Below are positions 43,745-56,500 of a stretch of DNA of 64,000 nt, piece by piece; position 1 is the stretch's first letter, and every line of letters begins with the position of its first letter. The translations under genes were made by a program, and so were the position numbers. Source of the DNA: Aspidapion aeneum (lineage: Eukaryota; Arthropoda; Insecta; Coleoptera; Brentidae); the NCBI GenBank assembly GCA_963576565.1, contig OY755045.1:7313477-7377476 (forward strand). The letters run 5' to 3'. Under the pieces are notes generated by a model. That model was not told where the DNA came from. It did no database searches and worked only from the letters and a program-made list of their open reading frames with translations.

Positions 43745-44130
43745 AATGGCCAATCAAGGATAGAACAGAAAAAATGCTTTCCGCTACGGAGATGGACTAT
43801 TGGAGAAGAGCAACAGGGAAATCAAAAAGAGAAAGAGTTAATGAAATTATGACAGTGGATGAACGTACTTTAGTGAATGATATAAGAACAAAACAACTGG
43901 TGTGGTACGGACATGTACAAAGAATGAATGGTGAAAAACTACCTAAACAAATACTACAATGGAAACCAACTGGCCGAAGAAAACGAGGACGGCCAAGGAG
44001 AAGCTGGAGAGAAGGAATAGACAGTGAAATAAGAATAAGAGGCCTAGATGATGAATTATGGGCAAACAGAAACGAGTGGAGATTGGGTATCGGAAGACGT
44101 AGAACGTTGTGAAACAGATAAATATATATA
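43745..44130 (+). pseudogene. LINE family B, copy 1 (C-terminal tail)
   Basis: The frame up to 44112 encodes RTEKMLSATEMDYWRRATGK, then VDERTLVNDIRTKQLVWYGH, then PKQILQWKPTGRRKRGRPRR and the end NEWRLGIGRRRTL. This is the region downstream of the polymerase in a LINE. The upstream codons in the track are flanking sequence, so the true LINE part begins near 43745. The tail is (TA)n, unlike the (TAG)n of family A. It is almost identical to 51660-52035. Confidence 0.82.
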
Positions 44131-44622
44131 TAACTTTTTTGTTACTAACTTTGTTTTCAACAATTTTTCTTGGTGCGGACAAGGCTTTAGAATACTACCG
44201 TGAATTCGTGCTAATACGCGTTTTTGTGTTAATAATTGCGGTTTGTTCTAAAACAGGTATTATCCTTTAGATATTTTGGGTGTTCTTCAGTCTTTCTCCG
44301 GACTGTTTATTGTGATTCATTCTTCTTCGAGGTATCACTAAGCCACTCCAAATTTTGACCATTCATAACCAAAATCCTTTTAGAAACGGTTGTAAACTGA
44401 TCGATATTCATACAGAAACCTTTAAGAACCTTTGTATCACCTGGGTACTAATCTCGAAACTAAGTACTCTAGTTCAATGAGGGGTATCTTCTTTCTTTTG
44501 TTGTGGTTGCTAGGTAGTGCTGGACGTGATAATTTTGTTAACAAGATATAGAAATTGAATAGGCTACCTGAGCAATGCTCTTACAAAAAAAACTTCGGTT
44601 CAAAACAAAACTGAATGTCGAC
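44131..44622. other. Unassigned sequence
   Basis: No supported feature was found. Confidence 0.3.
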
Positions 44623-45552
44623 TAGAGGTATTAATTTTCGTTACTTTTGCATACTCGTTACTAATCGTTACTCGACTACTAAGTAATTATTTTGTATATT
44701 CGTTACTATCGTTACTTTCATTACTGTAACTGTATTCAATTCAATCATATAATTTGTGCAAAATCATCGGATTGTCGTTAATTCGAAGATCATTTACTTG
44801 TAGGTATATTTTTGTTGTTGATATTGTTACAAATTTAAGTTATTTAAATTTTATAGTTAGAATTTATTTAGGTTTAGTGTAGTATTAGGTTGACGTATTT
44901 TATGGTTGTATTCTTAATCTAGGTTTTAGTTGCGTTATCTGTGACAAACTGGTATGCGAACGGTCTAGAAAAGGTTGGAATAATTCCGAATCGAACAAGG
45001 ATGGAAAATTCTCGAATAGTAGGCAGCCCGTTATATATAGGGCCGGACGTCGTGCATCAGTCAGTCAGAGATAACCAATGGTAGTGATCGCTAGATGTTA
45101 ACGCGAAGTTAATAGGCGTATTAAAGTAGTGAATTGTTAGCAAGTTATTAGTAAGTTTAAGTGCGTGTTTTTGTACATAATTTGTCAAAATAAATTGACA
45201 TATCGTTTTCAACAATTGTGAGTTTTAATTTGTCGTTGTGAAGCCGTAACAATATTATGGAAATATTCAATTGAAATTTTCAAAATGCCGGCGAAAATTA
45301 ATAAAATAAAGGTGGGAATTACGTAGGAACTGTTCTGTGTACAACTTTGTTTTAAAAATCTAATGCCTTACATACAAAGAAATACATACTTAAAATCTAA
45401 AAATAACTATAAATAGAGACAAATACTAAAATAAACGAGGGAATCAAAGTAACGAAAGTTATCATTTCATTTTCGGATCGGAATTCGTTACTCCGGTATT
45501 TGTCGAGTAACGAGTACCAGAGTAACCAATAGTTACTTTTTTAACACCTCTA
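44623..45552. mobile_element. MITE with CGTTACT repeats, hosting a solo LTR
   Basis: The ends TAGAGGTATTAA and the inverse of TAGAGGTGTTAA enclose clusters of cgttact at both sides (44638-44730 and 45470-45535). TA at both borders may be the target site. The middle is occupied by a solo LTR (44825-45251). No transposase is seen. Confidence 0.65.
44825..45251 (+). mobile_element. Solo LTR, 427 bp
   Basis: It begins TGTTAC and ends GTAACA, so it has the TG...CA borders and a 6-bp inverted end. It is flanked by atat at 44821-44824 and 45252-45255. A tatatata box at about 45032-45039 is followed by catcagtcagtcag, which resembles an LTR initiator, and an aaataaa signal lies at about 45187-45193. 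No internal retroviral-type coding region adjoins it, consistent with recombination between two LTRs. A Ty3-type origin is likely but not shown. Confidence 0.72.
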
Positions 45553-46017
45553 GGAGGTGATTGAATTGGACTAGAAACATAAGGGTTTACCCTGATCGCA
45601 GCAAATCCCGGTGACCTGTGGCGGAAGAACAAACGACTTCGCTTTAAGGCATCGACATTAAGGTCATTAACTATATATACCATGTGATTTTCCTAACTCC
45701 TGAGAAGTATCACACTCTATTTCCTAAAAATGAATAAAATAACAAAAACCTTGTAAATATTAAGGCTTTCTATAATATGTAGGTAATTTCACAAATAATT
45801 TGTAAAAATCAAACTACAAAATACAAATAAATATATAAATTTCACATAAAACTTGTGATATTAGAACAAATAAATATTTTTTCACAAGTTTCACTCAAAA
45901 ATATGTGATAATGCAACTTCGTTTTAATTTTTGGTATATTTAGTTTATTAGACAGTTTGTAGTGGTTTATAGTTTGTATATATAAATTAAATTAATGTAA
46001 TTTTATCTGCATTTTAA
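45553..46017. other. Unassigned AT-rich sequence
   Basis: No supported feature was found. Confidence 0.3.
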
Positions 46018-46460
46018 AGAATTAAACCAATGGTGAAAAGCACGCTGTTGTATTTAATAGAGACTTGTCGCGTAACAGAAAAATACAAAGCAAAACTGGA
46101 AAGTGTCGAAATGGATGCAATAAGAAGATCAATGAGAATATCTAGAACAGATCATATAAGAAATGAGATCATAAAAGAAAGAATGAGAATCGAGGGAAGC
46201 ATAACGGATGACATCACTAAAAGGCAACTGATATGGTATGGCAATGTACAACGGATGAGCGACAAAAGATTACCAAAGCAGGTCCTAGAATGGCAACCAA
46301 TAGGGCGCAGAAAAAGAGGGCGTCCTAAACTGGAATAACAACAGTCAATCCAAAAATCAATGAGTCAAAAAACCTGACGGAAGATGACTTTCAGGATCGA
46401 AGGAGGTGGAGAATAGGCGTCGGACAACGTAGAAAAACGTTCTAAACCGACATAGTAGTA
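46018..46460 (+). pseudogene. LINE family A, copy 4 (C-terminal tail)
   Basis: The 102-codon frame 46030-46338 runs from MVKSTLLYLIETCRVTEKYK to GRRKRGRPKLE with no internal stop, and then a 3' untranslated part ending in (TAG)n at about 46455-46461. It lacks the polymerase. It begins at the same point as copy 1, although the conserved reading continues further in copies 2 and 3. It is the mirror of copy 1 at 6178-6625. Confidence 0.82.
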
Positions 46461-46705
46461 GTAAAGAACTAAAATTAAAAATATATTATGATAATACATT
46501 GTGTGCAACTTTAATTTCCTGTTTTTGAATTCATACGTTGCCTTCGATCTATCTTTACTCACGTGACTTTGAATTTAATTCTCTCACGCACATATGATCA
46601 CATGCCTGAAGTAAATCGATCACTATACAGTAATTTGGTCGTTCCATCTAACCAAAACCGTTTTCCTCGTACTGCATTGCGCGCGTATAGGGATTTTTCG
46701 GACCG

Positions 46706-47650
46706 TGGGCGAGTTTGTAAAGTAATCTAATTTTGCTCACCGATTCCATCGGTTTTTTGACATATGACGTTTGACGTTCATTTGACATTTTCATTCGGTG
46801 AGTCCGATCAACACCAGCAAATAAAAAAGAACGCGATGAATCAGATATCTGAACCTCGCTTTTTTCGATTTTGATTTATTTTCTAAAAGATTCTCTGCAT
46901 TAATACATGGAAACAACATTTTCACCGTAACCCTCAATCCTGGCATGCCACGGTCTGATGATGAAACAGGATTTGTTTTTTCATATTTTGTAAGTGTTTT
47001 AATGTTATAAAGTTTTTTTTAAGCTTTTGTTAAGGTAGGCTTTTGTGCCTTTGTATAGATTAGGTTAGGATTAGGATGAGGAATTTTACTTGAAAAATTT
47101 ACTCTAATTTAAAACAACTAAAACTCATTTATTTTGAAAATTCATATTAGCATATAAACTTAGCATAAAATAATAATGGTAAAGGGCTCTCGAGATTAAG
47201 TTCTTCTGCTCTTTAGAATAAATTAATAATAAGTTTGTAAAATGTAAATGATTTTATAAAAATTTTAACTCGTATATAAATAAAGAAATTGAAATTGAAA
47301 TTTACGCCAGATCACTATTTATATTTTTTAAGATGACCATCAGAACTTTGTTTACCACACTGTGGAGCATTTAACAAAAAAAAAAACAACAAAAAAGATA
47401 TAAAATTACACAGCGGAAAAAAAACACAAAAAACAGCTGATTTTGACGTAATTGACATTCATCGAAGATTGCTCACCGACTCTCAGGGTCGGTGAGCATT
47501 GATGCCATCAATTGGTGCCTTGGTGAAGTTCATCAGATAATTTACGAACCCGATGGATTTCAACGAATTGCACTGATTAATTTAAAAACTTGATTGTTGT
47601 CATCGATGAGCACATCGATGAGCACATCGATGCCTTTACGAACTCGCCCC
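46706..47650. mobile_element. Inverted-repeat element with internal hairpin
   Basis: The ends GGGCGAGTTTGTAAAG and the inverse of GGGCGAGTTCGTAAAG frame ~945 bp. Inside, gctcaccgac...gtcggtgagc (about 47470-47496) forms a perfect 10-bp stem, and gctcaccga also appears at about 46735. The words cacatcgatga repeat near 47605-47630. No coding region and no clear target duplication. Confidence 0.65.
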
Positions 47651-48124
47651 GTTTTATGACTGTCGAGCGGCCTTATAGAAGACTGCTAAATGTGTGAGGG
47701 TAAGGTAGAGATAGGCATGCAAAAAATTTACCTATTAGTATAAGCGTATAAGCCTAAATGAAGCACCAATGGCTCTTCTCGGGTATAAGTAATACCTTTT
47801 AAAAGTAAATGGATACCAAGTTTAGAACAAACGCAATATCTCATAAAATACCATGAAATGAAAGGCTGGTTTCCAATATGTTTTTCTAGACTAGCAATCT
47901 TCTTTAATATATTTATGTATATTAGTAGAAACAGTTTAACTACTGAAGCTTTTTAGTAAATTATTCATAATCGCAAAAAGCTTTACCAAGGGAACAATAA
48001 GTAAAACCAATTACAAAATGAGTTAAACTAAAATTATGAGAAATCAATGACAAAGAGAGTTTTTGAGCTATTTTAATAAAGCTTTTTAAGTTCAGTTCAG
48101 AACTTAAAAGGTCTATCAGAAATT
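47651..48124. other. Unassigned sequence
   Basis: No supported feature was found. Confidence 0.3.
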
Positions 48125-49109
<985 letters not shown>

Positions 49110-49592
49110 ATTTTTTATTGCTCAATTGTTTTTTTTTATCCTGCTATCTTAAGAAGCCATTTGCAAAAAAACTCTCGAGAACTGCGCTTAGCTTGAGATT
49201 AACTGTCAGTTGTCAGATAGATTCGATCGGAGAGAGAGAAAAGAGGTGAAAGATAGCTGTCTAAAAAACTTTTCGCCAAATAATCTTATCCTGCTGGCTT
49301 TAGCAGAGCAACAAACTTTAGAAATATAACAGGGATGATAAAAAGACAATCTACAAGATTTTGGGATTTAATTGGTTTATATTTACCGTGTCAGTACTAA
49401 CCTTGATAACATTTACATCCAATTTTTTTATGCTGCTCTGCTAGCTTTAGTCGAGCAATAGACAGAGAAAAGACGAGAAAAATACAAATTAATCATAAAC
49501 AAAGTGATAAAGGATTTAATTGCTTAACATTTACAGTATTACAACCGCTCTAGGTTCTCCTTTAAAAAAAATATACACAAATTTATGTATGG
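49110..49592. other. Unassigned sequence
   Basis: The phrase tgct(g)gctttag(c/t)(a/c)gagcaa occurs twice (about 49290 and 49440), so a diverged repeat may be present. Nothing else is recognised. Confidence 0.3.
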
Positions 49593-49664
49593 TCTTTGGT
49601 GGCTTAATGTAAGAGCGTTTGCGTACACAGCAAGAGATTCCGGGTTCGAGTCCCGGCCGAAGAC
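49593..49664 (+). tRNA. tRNA-like cloverleaf, possible tRNA-Cys(ACA) pseudogene
   Basis: The 72 nt fold by eye into a full cloverleaf. Acceptor TCTTTGG pairs with CCGAAGA (one G-U). T8 is present. The D stem is GCTT with GAGC. The anticodon stem TTTGC/GCAAG holds loop GTACACA with T33, and the T arm is CCGGG-TTCGAGT-CCCGG. A T run (ttttt) follows eight bases downstream, as expected for a Pol III stop. Against a working tRNA: the D loop lacks the G18-G19 pair, position 37 is C, and the anticodon ACA is unusual. It may be a decayed tRNA or the head of a SINE. Confidence 0.55.
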
Positions 49665-50335
49665 AAACTTTTTATAATTTTTCTTTCTTTAATTTTACTT
49701 TTTGTTTATAAACATGTATATTATTAGTTAAGTATATTATACAAATTAAAGCAGAAAAAAAATAATAAGCATATAAAATAAAAACGTTTATGTAAGTTAT
49801 AATTTTGCGATAAAGATCTTATTAAGACAAATCGTAACACCTTGTAAAATAAGCGTTGAAATACTTAATATAAAACCAGATTAAATAGCACCCATTATAG
49901 GCAATACGTATTATTGTGACAGCAAAATATTTCGCGACTATTTATAATATCATATACGCGCTATAAATATTCATAAACAATTTGTTATAAATAAATTATT
50001 AAATTATATGCCTTGTAGACCATTATCGGGTTCAGGTCTAAATTAAATTAATTAAATTAGTTCTGTGGTACAAGAACAAAAAATAACACAGTACCTTATT
50101 CTGCCTTATCCTCTCTCGTTTTTTTGAAACATGTTTTTCCCTGAAAAATTACAAAAAATTAAGATTAAAAGAAAGATATTTTAAATAACTTTCTGGTTAG
50201 TTTTGAGAACAACACATTACCGCAAGGAAAATATTTGGTTTCCATAATCTGGAAATTCCAAGATCCAAGTATTTTAAATAATAGATTTATTGCACAAAAA
50301 AGTTTTATTGGGAGGCTAGACATAAGCGTAGGATG
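49665..50335. other. Unassigned AT-rich sequence
   Basis: No supported feature apart from the T run at 49671-49675. Confidence 0.3.
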
Positions 50336-51089
50336 AAGGCCCATGGATCATGATACAAAAAATACCCAAAAGGTGCATTATTTAAGTTTTTTTTTAATTT
50401 TCTCGGATACGATAACCTTTAAGAAAAAATTACAATTTAAAGTGCATAAAATTCCTAATCGATTGGTATATAATTTATTAAGTTTAAACAAAAATTAATC
50501 CTAAAATGGTCCTAAAACTATTAGCCAACCCAAAGATGCATTTTTTTGGTTTTTTTGAATTTTCACAAAAACAAACCATCCAGCGCAGCGGCGTCCGCAC
50601 ATCAGAGTCACTTTCAATACCTACCAAAAAAACATGTTTGTCATGTTTTCTTAAAAACTTAGGTCCGTAGGATATAAGGTAAAAAGTCAATTTTTTTCTC
50701 CGCCCCTGTAGGTGGACATGTGACAGAAACCCCACATTATAATACGGCTTTTAAAAGGAAATAAAGGAAATTATATTTCCTACAATAAAGTATACTACAC
50801 AATTATTCCCAAGAAGTGCAGCTTTTGAGACAAATTTATAAAACCTATCAAACATGTTTATTCGAAATAATACCAATTTACGGACGCCTCTGAAGAGCTA
50901 CTTCCTTCTCCTAAACTTATCGACCAATACATTTTTGAAAAGAGAATTATGTTTTCCACAAAATAGGGTATTTTGCAATTTCCGCTAAAAAGTTTGTTTT
51001 CAAAAAAATTCAAAAAAACCAAAATAATCCACCTTTGGCCTGGGGATTAGGGGGAGTTTTGTAAGGTGATCCCGGGCCTTCACCCTACG
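50336..51089. mobile_element. Imperfect foldback element, ~750 bp
   Basis: The left end gcgtaggatgaaggcccatg and the inverse of the right end (gcgtagg-tgaaggcccggg form) pair. Inner pairs include aaaggtgcattattt with aataatccacctttgg, and gattggtata with accaatac. The arms are diverged. No coding function. Confidence 0.55.
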
Positions 51090-51144
51090 TTAACTCAGAG
51101 TCCATTTTATATGGGAATTCACACTTTTTATTTTGTTTTTTGTT

Positions 51145-52068
51145 TTTTGAAGGTTGCTGTATCTCGCCTACGCTCTTCAAGATATATTTGGAACAGGTCC
51201 TTAAAGTCTGGAAGAGAAAATGCCAAAACATGGAAATTCCGTTGGATGAAACCACCTTGTATACTTTATGTTTCGCCGATGAACAGATAGTGGTGGCTCA
51301 GGATTATGACGACCTCGAATATATGACACGAAAACTAATAGAAGAGTACAATAAGTGGGGACTAGAGGTTAATATCAATAAGACAGAGTATATGTGTATT
51401 GGTGGAACGAAACAGGATTTAATCTTAAATATTGGGCAGCGAATTCAGTCCTATGATGCGTACAAATACTTAGGTCTAAAAATTACAGCTGACGGAACAC
51501 TAGCCAAAGCTATAAAAGATAGAAACGTACAAGGAAGAAAAGCAATACCTTTATTAAATGGAATAATTTGGGACCAAAGTATATCAAAACATAACAAAAA
51601 GCTTATATATATAACACCATTGTAAAAAGTATTATTACATACGGCTCAGAAGTATGGCCAATCAAAGATAGAACAGAAAAAATGCTTTCCGCTACGGAGA
51701 TGGACTATTGGAGAAGAGCAGCAGGAAAATCAAAATGAGAAAGAGTTACAAATCAAAGAATAAGATAAATTATGACAGTGGGTGAACGTACTTTAGTGGA
51801 TGATATAAGAACAAAACAACTGGTTTGGTATGGACATGTACAAAGAATGGATGATGGAAGACTACCTAAACAAATATTACAATGGAAACCAACTGGCCGA
51901 AGAAAACGAGGACGGCCAAGGAGAAGCTGGAGAGAAGGAATAGACAGTGACATAAGAATAAGAGCCCTAGATGATGAATTATGGGTAAACAGAAACGAGT
52001 GGAGAGTGGGTATCGGAAGACGTAGAACGTTGTGAAACCGATAAATATATATATATATATATATATCT
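51145..52068 (+). pseudogene. LINE family B, copy 2 (RT palm to C-terminus)
   Basis: It begins in motif B as GCCISPTLFKIYLEQVLKVW. Motif C reads CFADEQIVVAQ, with the second catalytic aspartate changed to E. It continues as DLEYMTRKLIEEYNKWGLEV and NINKTEYMCIGG. A stop near 51624 is followed by SIITYGSEVWPIKDRTEKML, another disrupted stretch near 51737-51770, and the frame 51772-52035 ending NEWRVGIGRRRTL. The tail is (TA)n at 52047-52066. It is 5'-truncated exactly within the polymerase and inactive. Confidence 0.86.
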
Positions 52069-52734
52069 TGTTTTTTGAACGAAAAACTAGGCAGATAATA
52101 CTTTGACGAAACCAAGTCTATTGACTGCGCAAAGTTGGTAAACGTTTAATTTTTTTTAAAGCTCGATATATTAATGGGCGCTATATGTAATTCACACACG
52201 TACGTTTTTCTGGATTGTCAGACTTAGGCGCACATAGCAAAATTAAAATCGCCTTGAAATTTGCAAATAAGGAAATACCTAGCTAGCAAAAATAGATACG
52301 AGTAATACGGTTCAGAAGGACTTTTTCGTGATTTATTTACGTAGTTTTTTTAACTGTTTTTTCATTGTTTGGTATTTCATGCTAGACTGATTTCAAAAAT
52401 TGTTTTTCTTGACTTTTCGGCGCCAAACGTTTAGTAAAATCTATCATTCAAACAAGTTTTCTTGGCTAATCGTGTAAAAATAAGTTTTTGTTTCTCTTAT
52501 ATTTTTCCGTGGGTAGCTTGAAAGCTTAACCTGACGGGGGTCCAAGATCTAATGGACACCTAATAAGTGTTGACAGTTAACTGTTTCGTTCTTATGGGAC
52601 TCCTCAGAACACTGCTTGGTCAATGTGACACCCTTGCGAAGTTAATTAGACGGTTTTATCTCTAATCGTATGTAAATAGTGAGAAAACCCTCGCAAAAAG
52701 CGCCATCTACCGAGATACGAGAGAAACTAAAATA
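52069..52734. other. Unassigned sequence left of the satellite
   Basis: No supported feature. The satellite begins sharply at gttgatctaaaggttag, 52735. Confidence 0.35.
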
Positions 52735-53545
52735 GTTGATCTAAAGGTTAGTGTTTGTAAGAAAAAAATAAAAGTTTAAAATGCCCAAATTCAAAACCGA
52801 AGTGAATTTGGCGACCTGTCTCGGCGTTATTATAAACACTTGTTCGCTAACTTTTATATTGTTATGTAGAGAGCTTCGAGAGGTTTAATTTAATGAATTA
52901 TAATATATATTTTTACAAAGTTAACTATTTAAAAAAATTAAAAACTGAACTTCTTGGGTACCCTTTGGGTCAGGAAAATTTTCATCAAAATTTTCAAAAT
53001 AAAATTTTTCTTTTTACTGTGCTACAAAGAAGCTATGGAATCCCTAATACTAACCTGAAAATATTATAGTTGCAGATGTAATAGTTTTCGAGAAAAATAA
53101 AAGCAAAAGTTGTAAATTTTCAAAAAATTAAAAATTTTGTCAAAAAAAAGTTAACTTTTTTGCTATTGGATTTTGGTCAAAAGAATTATTATATTTTAAT
53201 TGCTTACCCTACAAAATATTAAAAATTACCTCCAAAGTTGATCTAAAGGTTAGTGTTTGTAAGAAAAAAATAAAAGTTTAAAATGCCAAAATTCAAAATC
53301 GAAGTGACTTTGGCGACCTGTCTCGGCGTTATTATAAACACTTGTTCGCTAACTTTTATACTGATATGTAGAGAGCTTCGAGAGGTTTAATATAATGTAT
53401 TATAATATATATTAGCTCACACTACTACTATAAGTAGTGTGAGCTATGGTGATCCTAATTTTTTCGAGAAAAAAAAAGTTGCTCCGATTTCAAAAATTTT
53501 TATATATCTTTGCGTTTCAGATGATTTTGAAACTTTTTGTTTTGC

Positions 53546-53580
<35 letters not shown>

Positions 53581-56500
53581 ATGTCTGTCTGTATGTCTGT
53601 CTGTAACGACCAACCCGCATAACTCAAAAACCGCTTGTCCGATTTTAATGAAATTTGGTACCTAAGTTGGGTCTTGGGCCGTGATGGTCCCATTTAAAAA
53701 CGAACAAAAACCACCGAACGCAAGCCAAATAAAAGGGTGGGGGTAGATTCCAAAAATTAGAGTTTATGTGAAAATATGGCGTGTGTGCTATCAAACGAAA
53801 GGTAATTAAGTCTGGAGTTAAAAAAAAATAATTTTAGATTTTTAAAAAAAGGGTGGGGGTAGATGTCAAAAATTAGAGTTTAAGTGAAAATATGGCGTGT
53901 GTGATATCAAACGAAAGGTAATTGAGTCTGGAGTTAAACAAAATACATTTTAGTTTTTTTCAAAAGGGTGGGGGGTAGATTAAAAAAATTTGAGTTTAAG
54001 TAAAAACATGGCTTGTGTGGTATCAAACGAAAGGTAATTGAGTCTGGAGTTGAATAAAATATATTTCAGTTTTTGATTATATTAGCTCACACTATAACTA
54101 TAGTACCTAGTGTGAGCTTAGGTGCCCATAGATTGGCAGAGTTTTTTTACAAAGTTAACTATTTTAAAAAATTAAAAAACTGAACTATTTGGGTACCCAT
54201 TGGGTCAGGAAAATTTTCATCAAAATTTTCCAAATAAAATTTTTCTTTTTACTGTGCTATAAAGAAGCTATCGAATCCCTAATACTAACCTGAAAATATT
54301 ATAGTTGCAGATGTAATAGTTTTCGAGAAAAAAAAAAGCAAAAGTTGTAAATTTTCAAAAAATTAAGAATTTTGTCAAAAAAAGTTCACTTTTTTGCTAT
54401 TAGATTTTGGTCAAAACAATTATTATATTTTCATTGTCTACCCTACAAAATATTAAAAATGACCTCCAAAGTTGATCTAAGTGTTAGTCTTTCTAAGAAA
54501 AAAATAAATGTTCAAAATGCCAAAATTCAAAACCGAAGTGATTTTGGCGACCTGTCTCGGCGTAATTATAAACACTTGTTCGCTAAATTTTATATTGTTA
54601 TGTAGAGAGCTTCGAGAGGTTTAATTTAATGTATTACAATATATATTTTTGCAAAATTAACTATTTTAAAAAATTAAAAAACTGAACTTTTTGGGTACCC
54701 ATTGAGTCAGGAAAATTTTGATCAAAATTTTCAAAATAAAATTTTTCTTTTGACTGTGCTACAAAGAAGCTATGGAATCCCTAATACTAACCTGAAAATA
54801 TTATAGTTGCAGATGTAATTGTTTTCGAGAAAAATAAAAGCAAAAGGTGTAAATTTTCAAAAAATTAAGAGTTTTGTCAAAAAAAGTTAACTTTTTTGCT
54901 ATTGGATTTTGGTCAAAACAATTATTATATTTTAATTGCTTACCCTACAAAATATTAAAAATGACCTCCAAAGTTGATCTAAATGTTATTGTTTCTAAGA
55001 AAAAAATAAAAGTTTAAAATGCCAAAATTCAAAACCGAAGTGATTTTGGCGACCTATCTCGGCGTTATTATAAACACTTGTTCGCTAACTTTTATATTGT
55101 TATGTAGAGAGCTTTGAGAGGTTTAATTTAATGTATTATAATATATATTTTTACAAAGTTAACTATTTTAAAAAATTAAAAAACTGAACTTTTTGGGTAC
55201 CCATTGGGTCAGGAAAATTTTCATCAAAATTTTCAAAATAATTTTTTTTTTACTGTGCTATAAAGAAGCTATCGAATCCCTAATACTAACCTGAAAATAT
55301 TATAGTTGCAGATGTAATAGTTTTCGAGAAAAATAAAAGCAAATGTTGTAAATTTTCAAAAAATTAAGAATTTTGTCAAAAAAAAGTTAACTTTTTTGCT
55401 ATTGGATTTTGGTCAAAACAATTATTATATTTTAATTGCTTACCCTACAAAATATTAAAAATGACCTCCAAAGTTGATCTAAATGTTAGTGTTTGTAAGA
55501 AAAAAATAAAAGTTTAAAATGCCAAAATTGAAAACCGAAGTGACTTTGGCGACCTGTCTCGGCGTTATTATAAACATTTGTTCGCTCAGTTTTATATTGA
55601 TATGTAGAGAGCTTCGAGAGGTTTAATTTAATGTCTTATAATATATATTTTTACAAAGTTAACTATTTTAAAAAATTAAAAAACTGAACTTTTTGGGTAC
55701 CCATTGGGTCAGGAAAACTTTCATCAAAATTTTCAAAATAAAATTTTTCTTTTTACTGTGCTACAAAGAAGCTATGGAATCCCTAATACTAACCTGAAAA
55801 TATTATAGTTGCAGATGTAATAGTTTTCGAGAAAAATAAAAGCAAAAGTTGTAAATTTTCAAAAAATTAAGAATTTTGTCAAAAAAAAGTTAACTGTTTT
55901 GCTATTGGATTTTGGTCAAAACAATTATTATATTTTAATTGCTTACCCTACAAGATATTAAAAATGACCTCCAAAGTTGATCTAAATGTTAGTGTTTGTA
56001 AGAAAAAAATAAAAGTTTAAAATGCCAAAATTGAAAACCGAAGTGATTTTGGCGACCTGTCTCGGCGTTATTATAAACATTTGTTCGCTCAGTTTTATAT
56101 TGATATGTAGAGAGCTTCGAAAGGATTAATTTAATGAATTATAATATATATTTTTACAAAAATAACTATTTTAAAAAATTAAAAAACTGAACTTTTTGGG
56201 TACCCATTAGGTCAGGAAAATTTTCATCAAAATTTTCAAAATAAAATTTTTCTTTTTACTATGCTACAAAGAAGCTATGGAATCCCTAATACTAACCTGA
56301 AAATATTATAGTTGCAAATGTAATAGTTTTCGAGAAAAATAAAAGCAAAAGTTGTAAATTTTCAAAAAATTAAGAATTTTGTCAAAAAAAAGTTAACTTT
56401 TTTGCTATTCGATTTTGGTCAAAACAATTATTATATTTTAATTGCTTACCCTACAAAATATTAAAAATGACCTCCAAAGTTGATCTAAAGGTTAGTGTTT

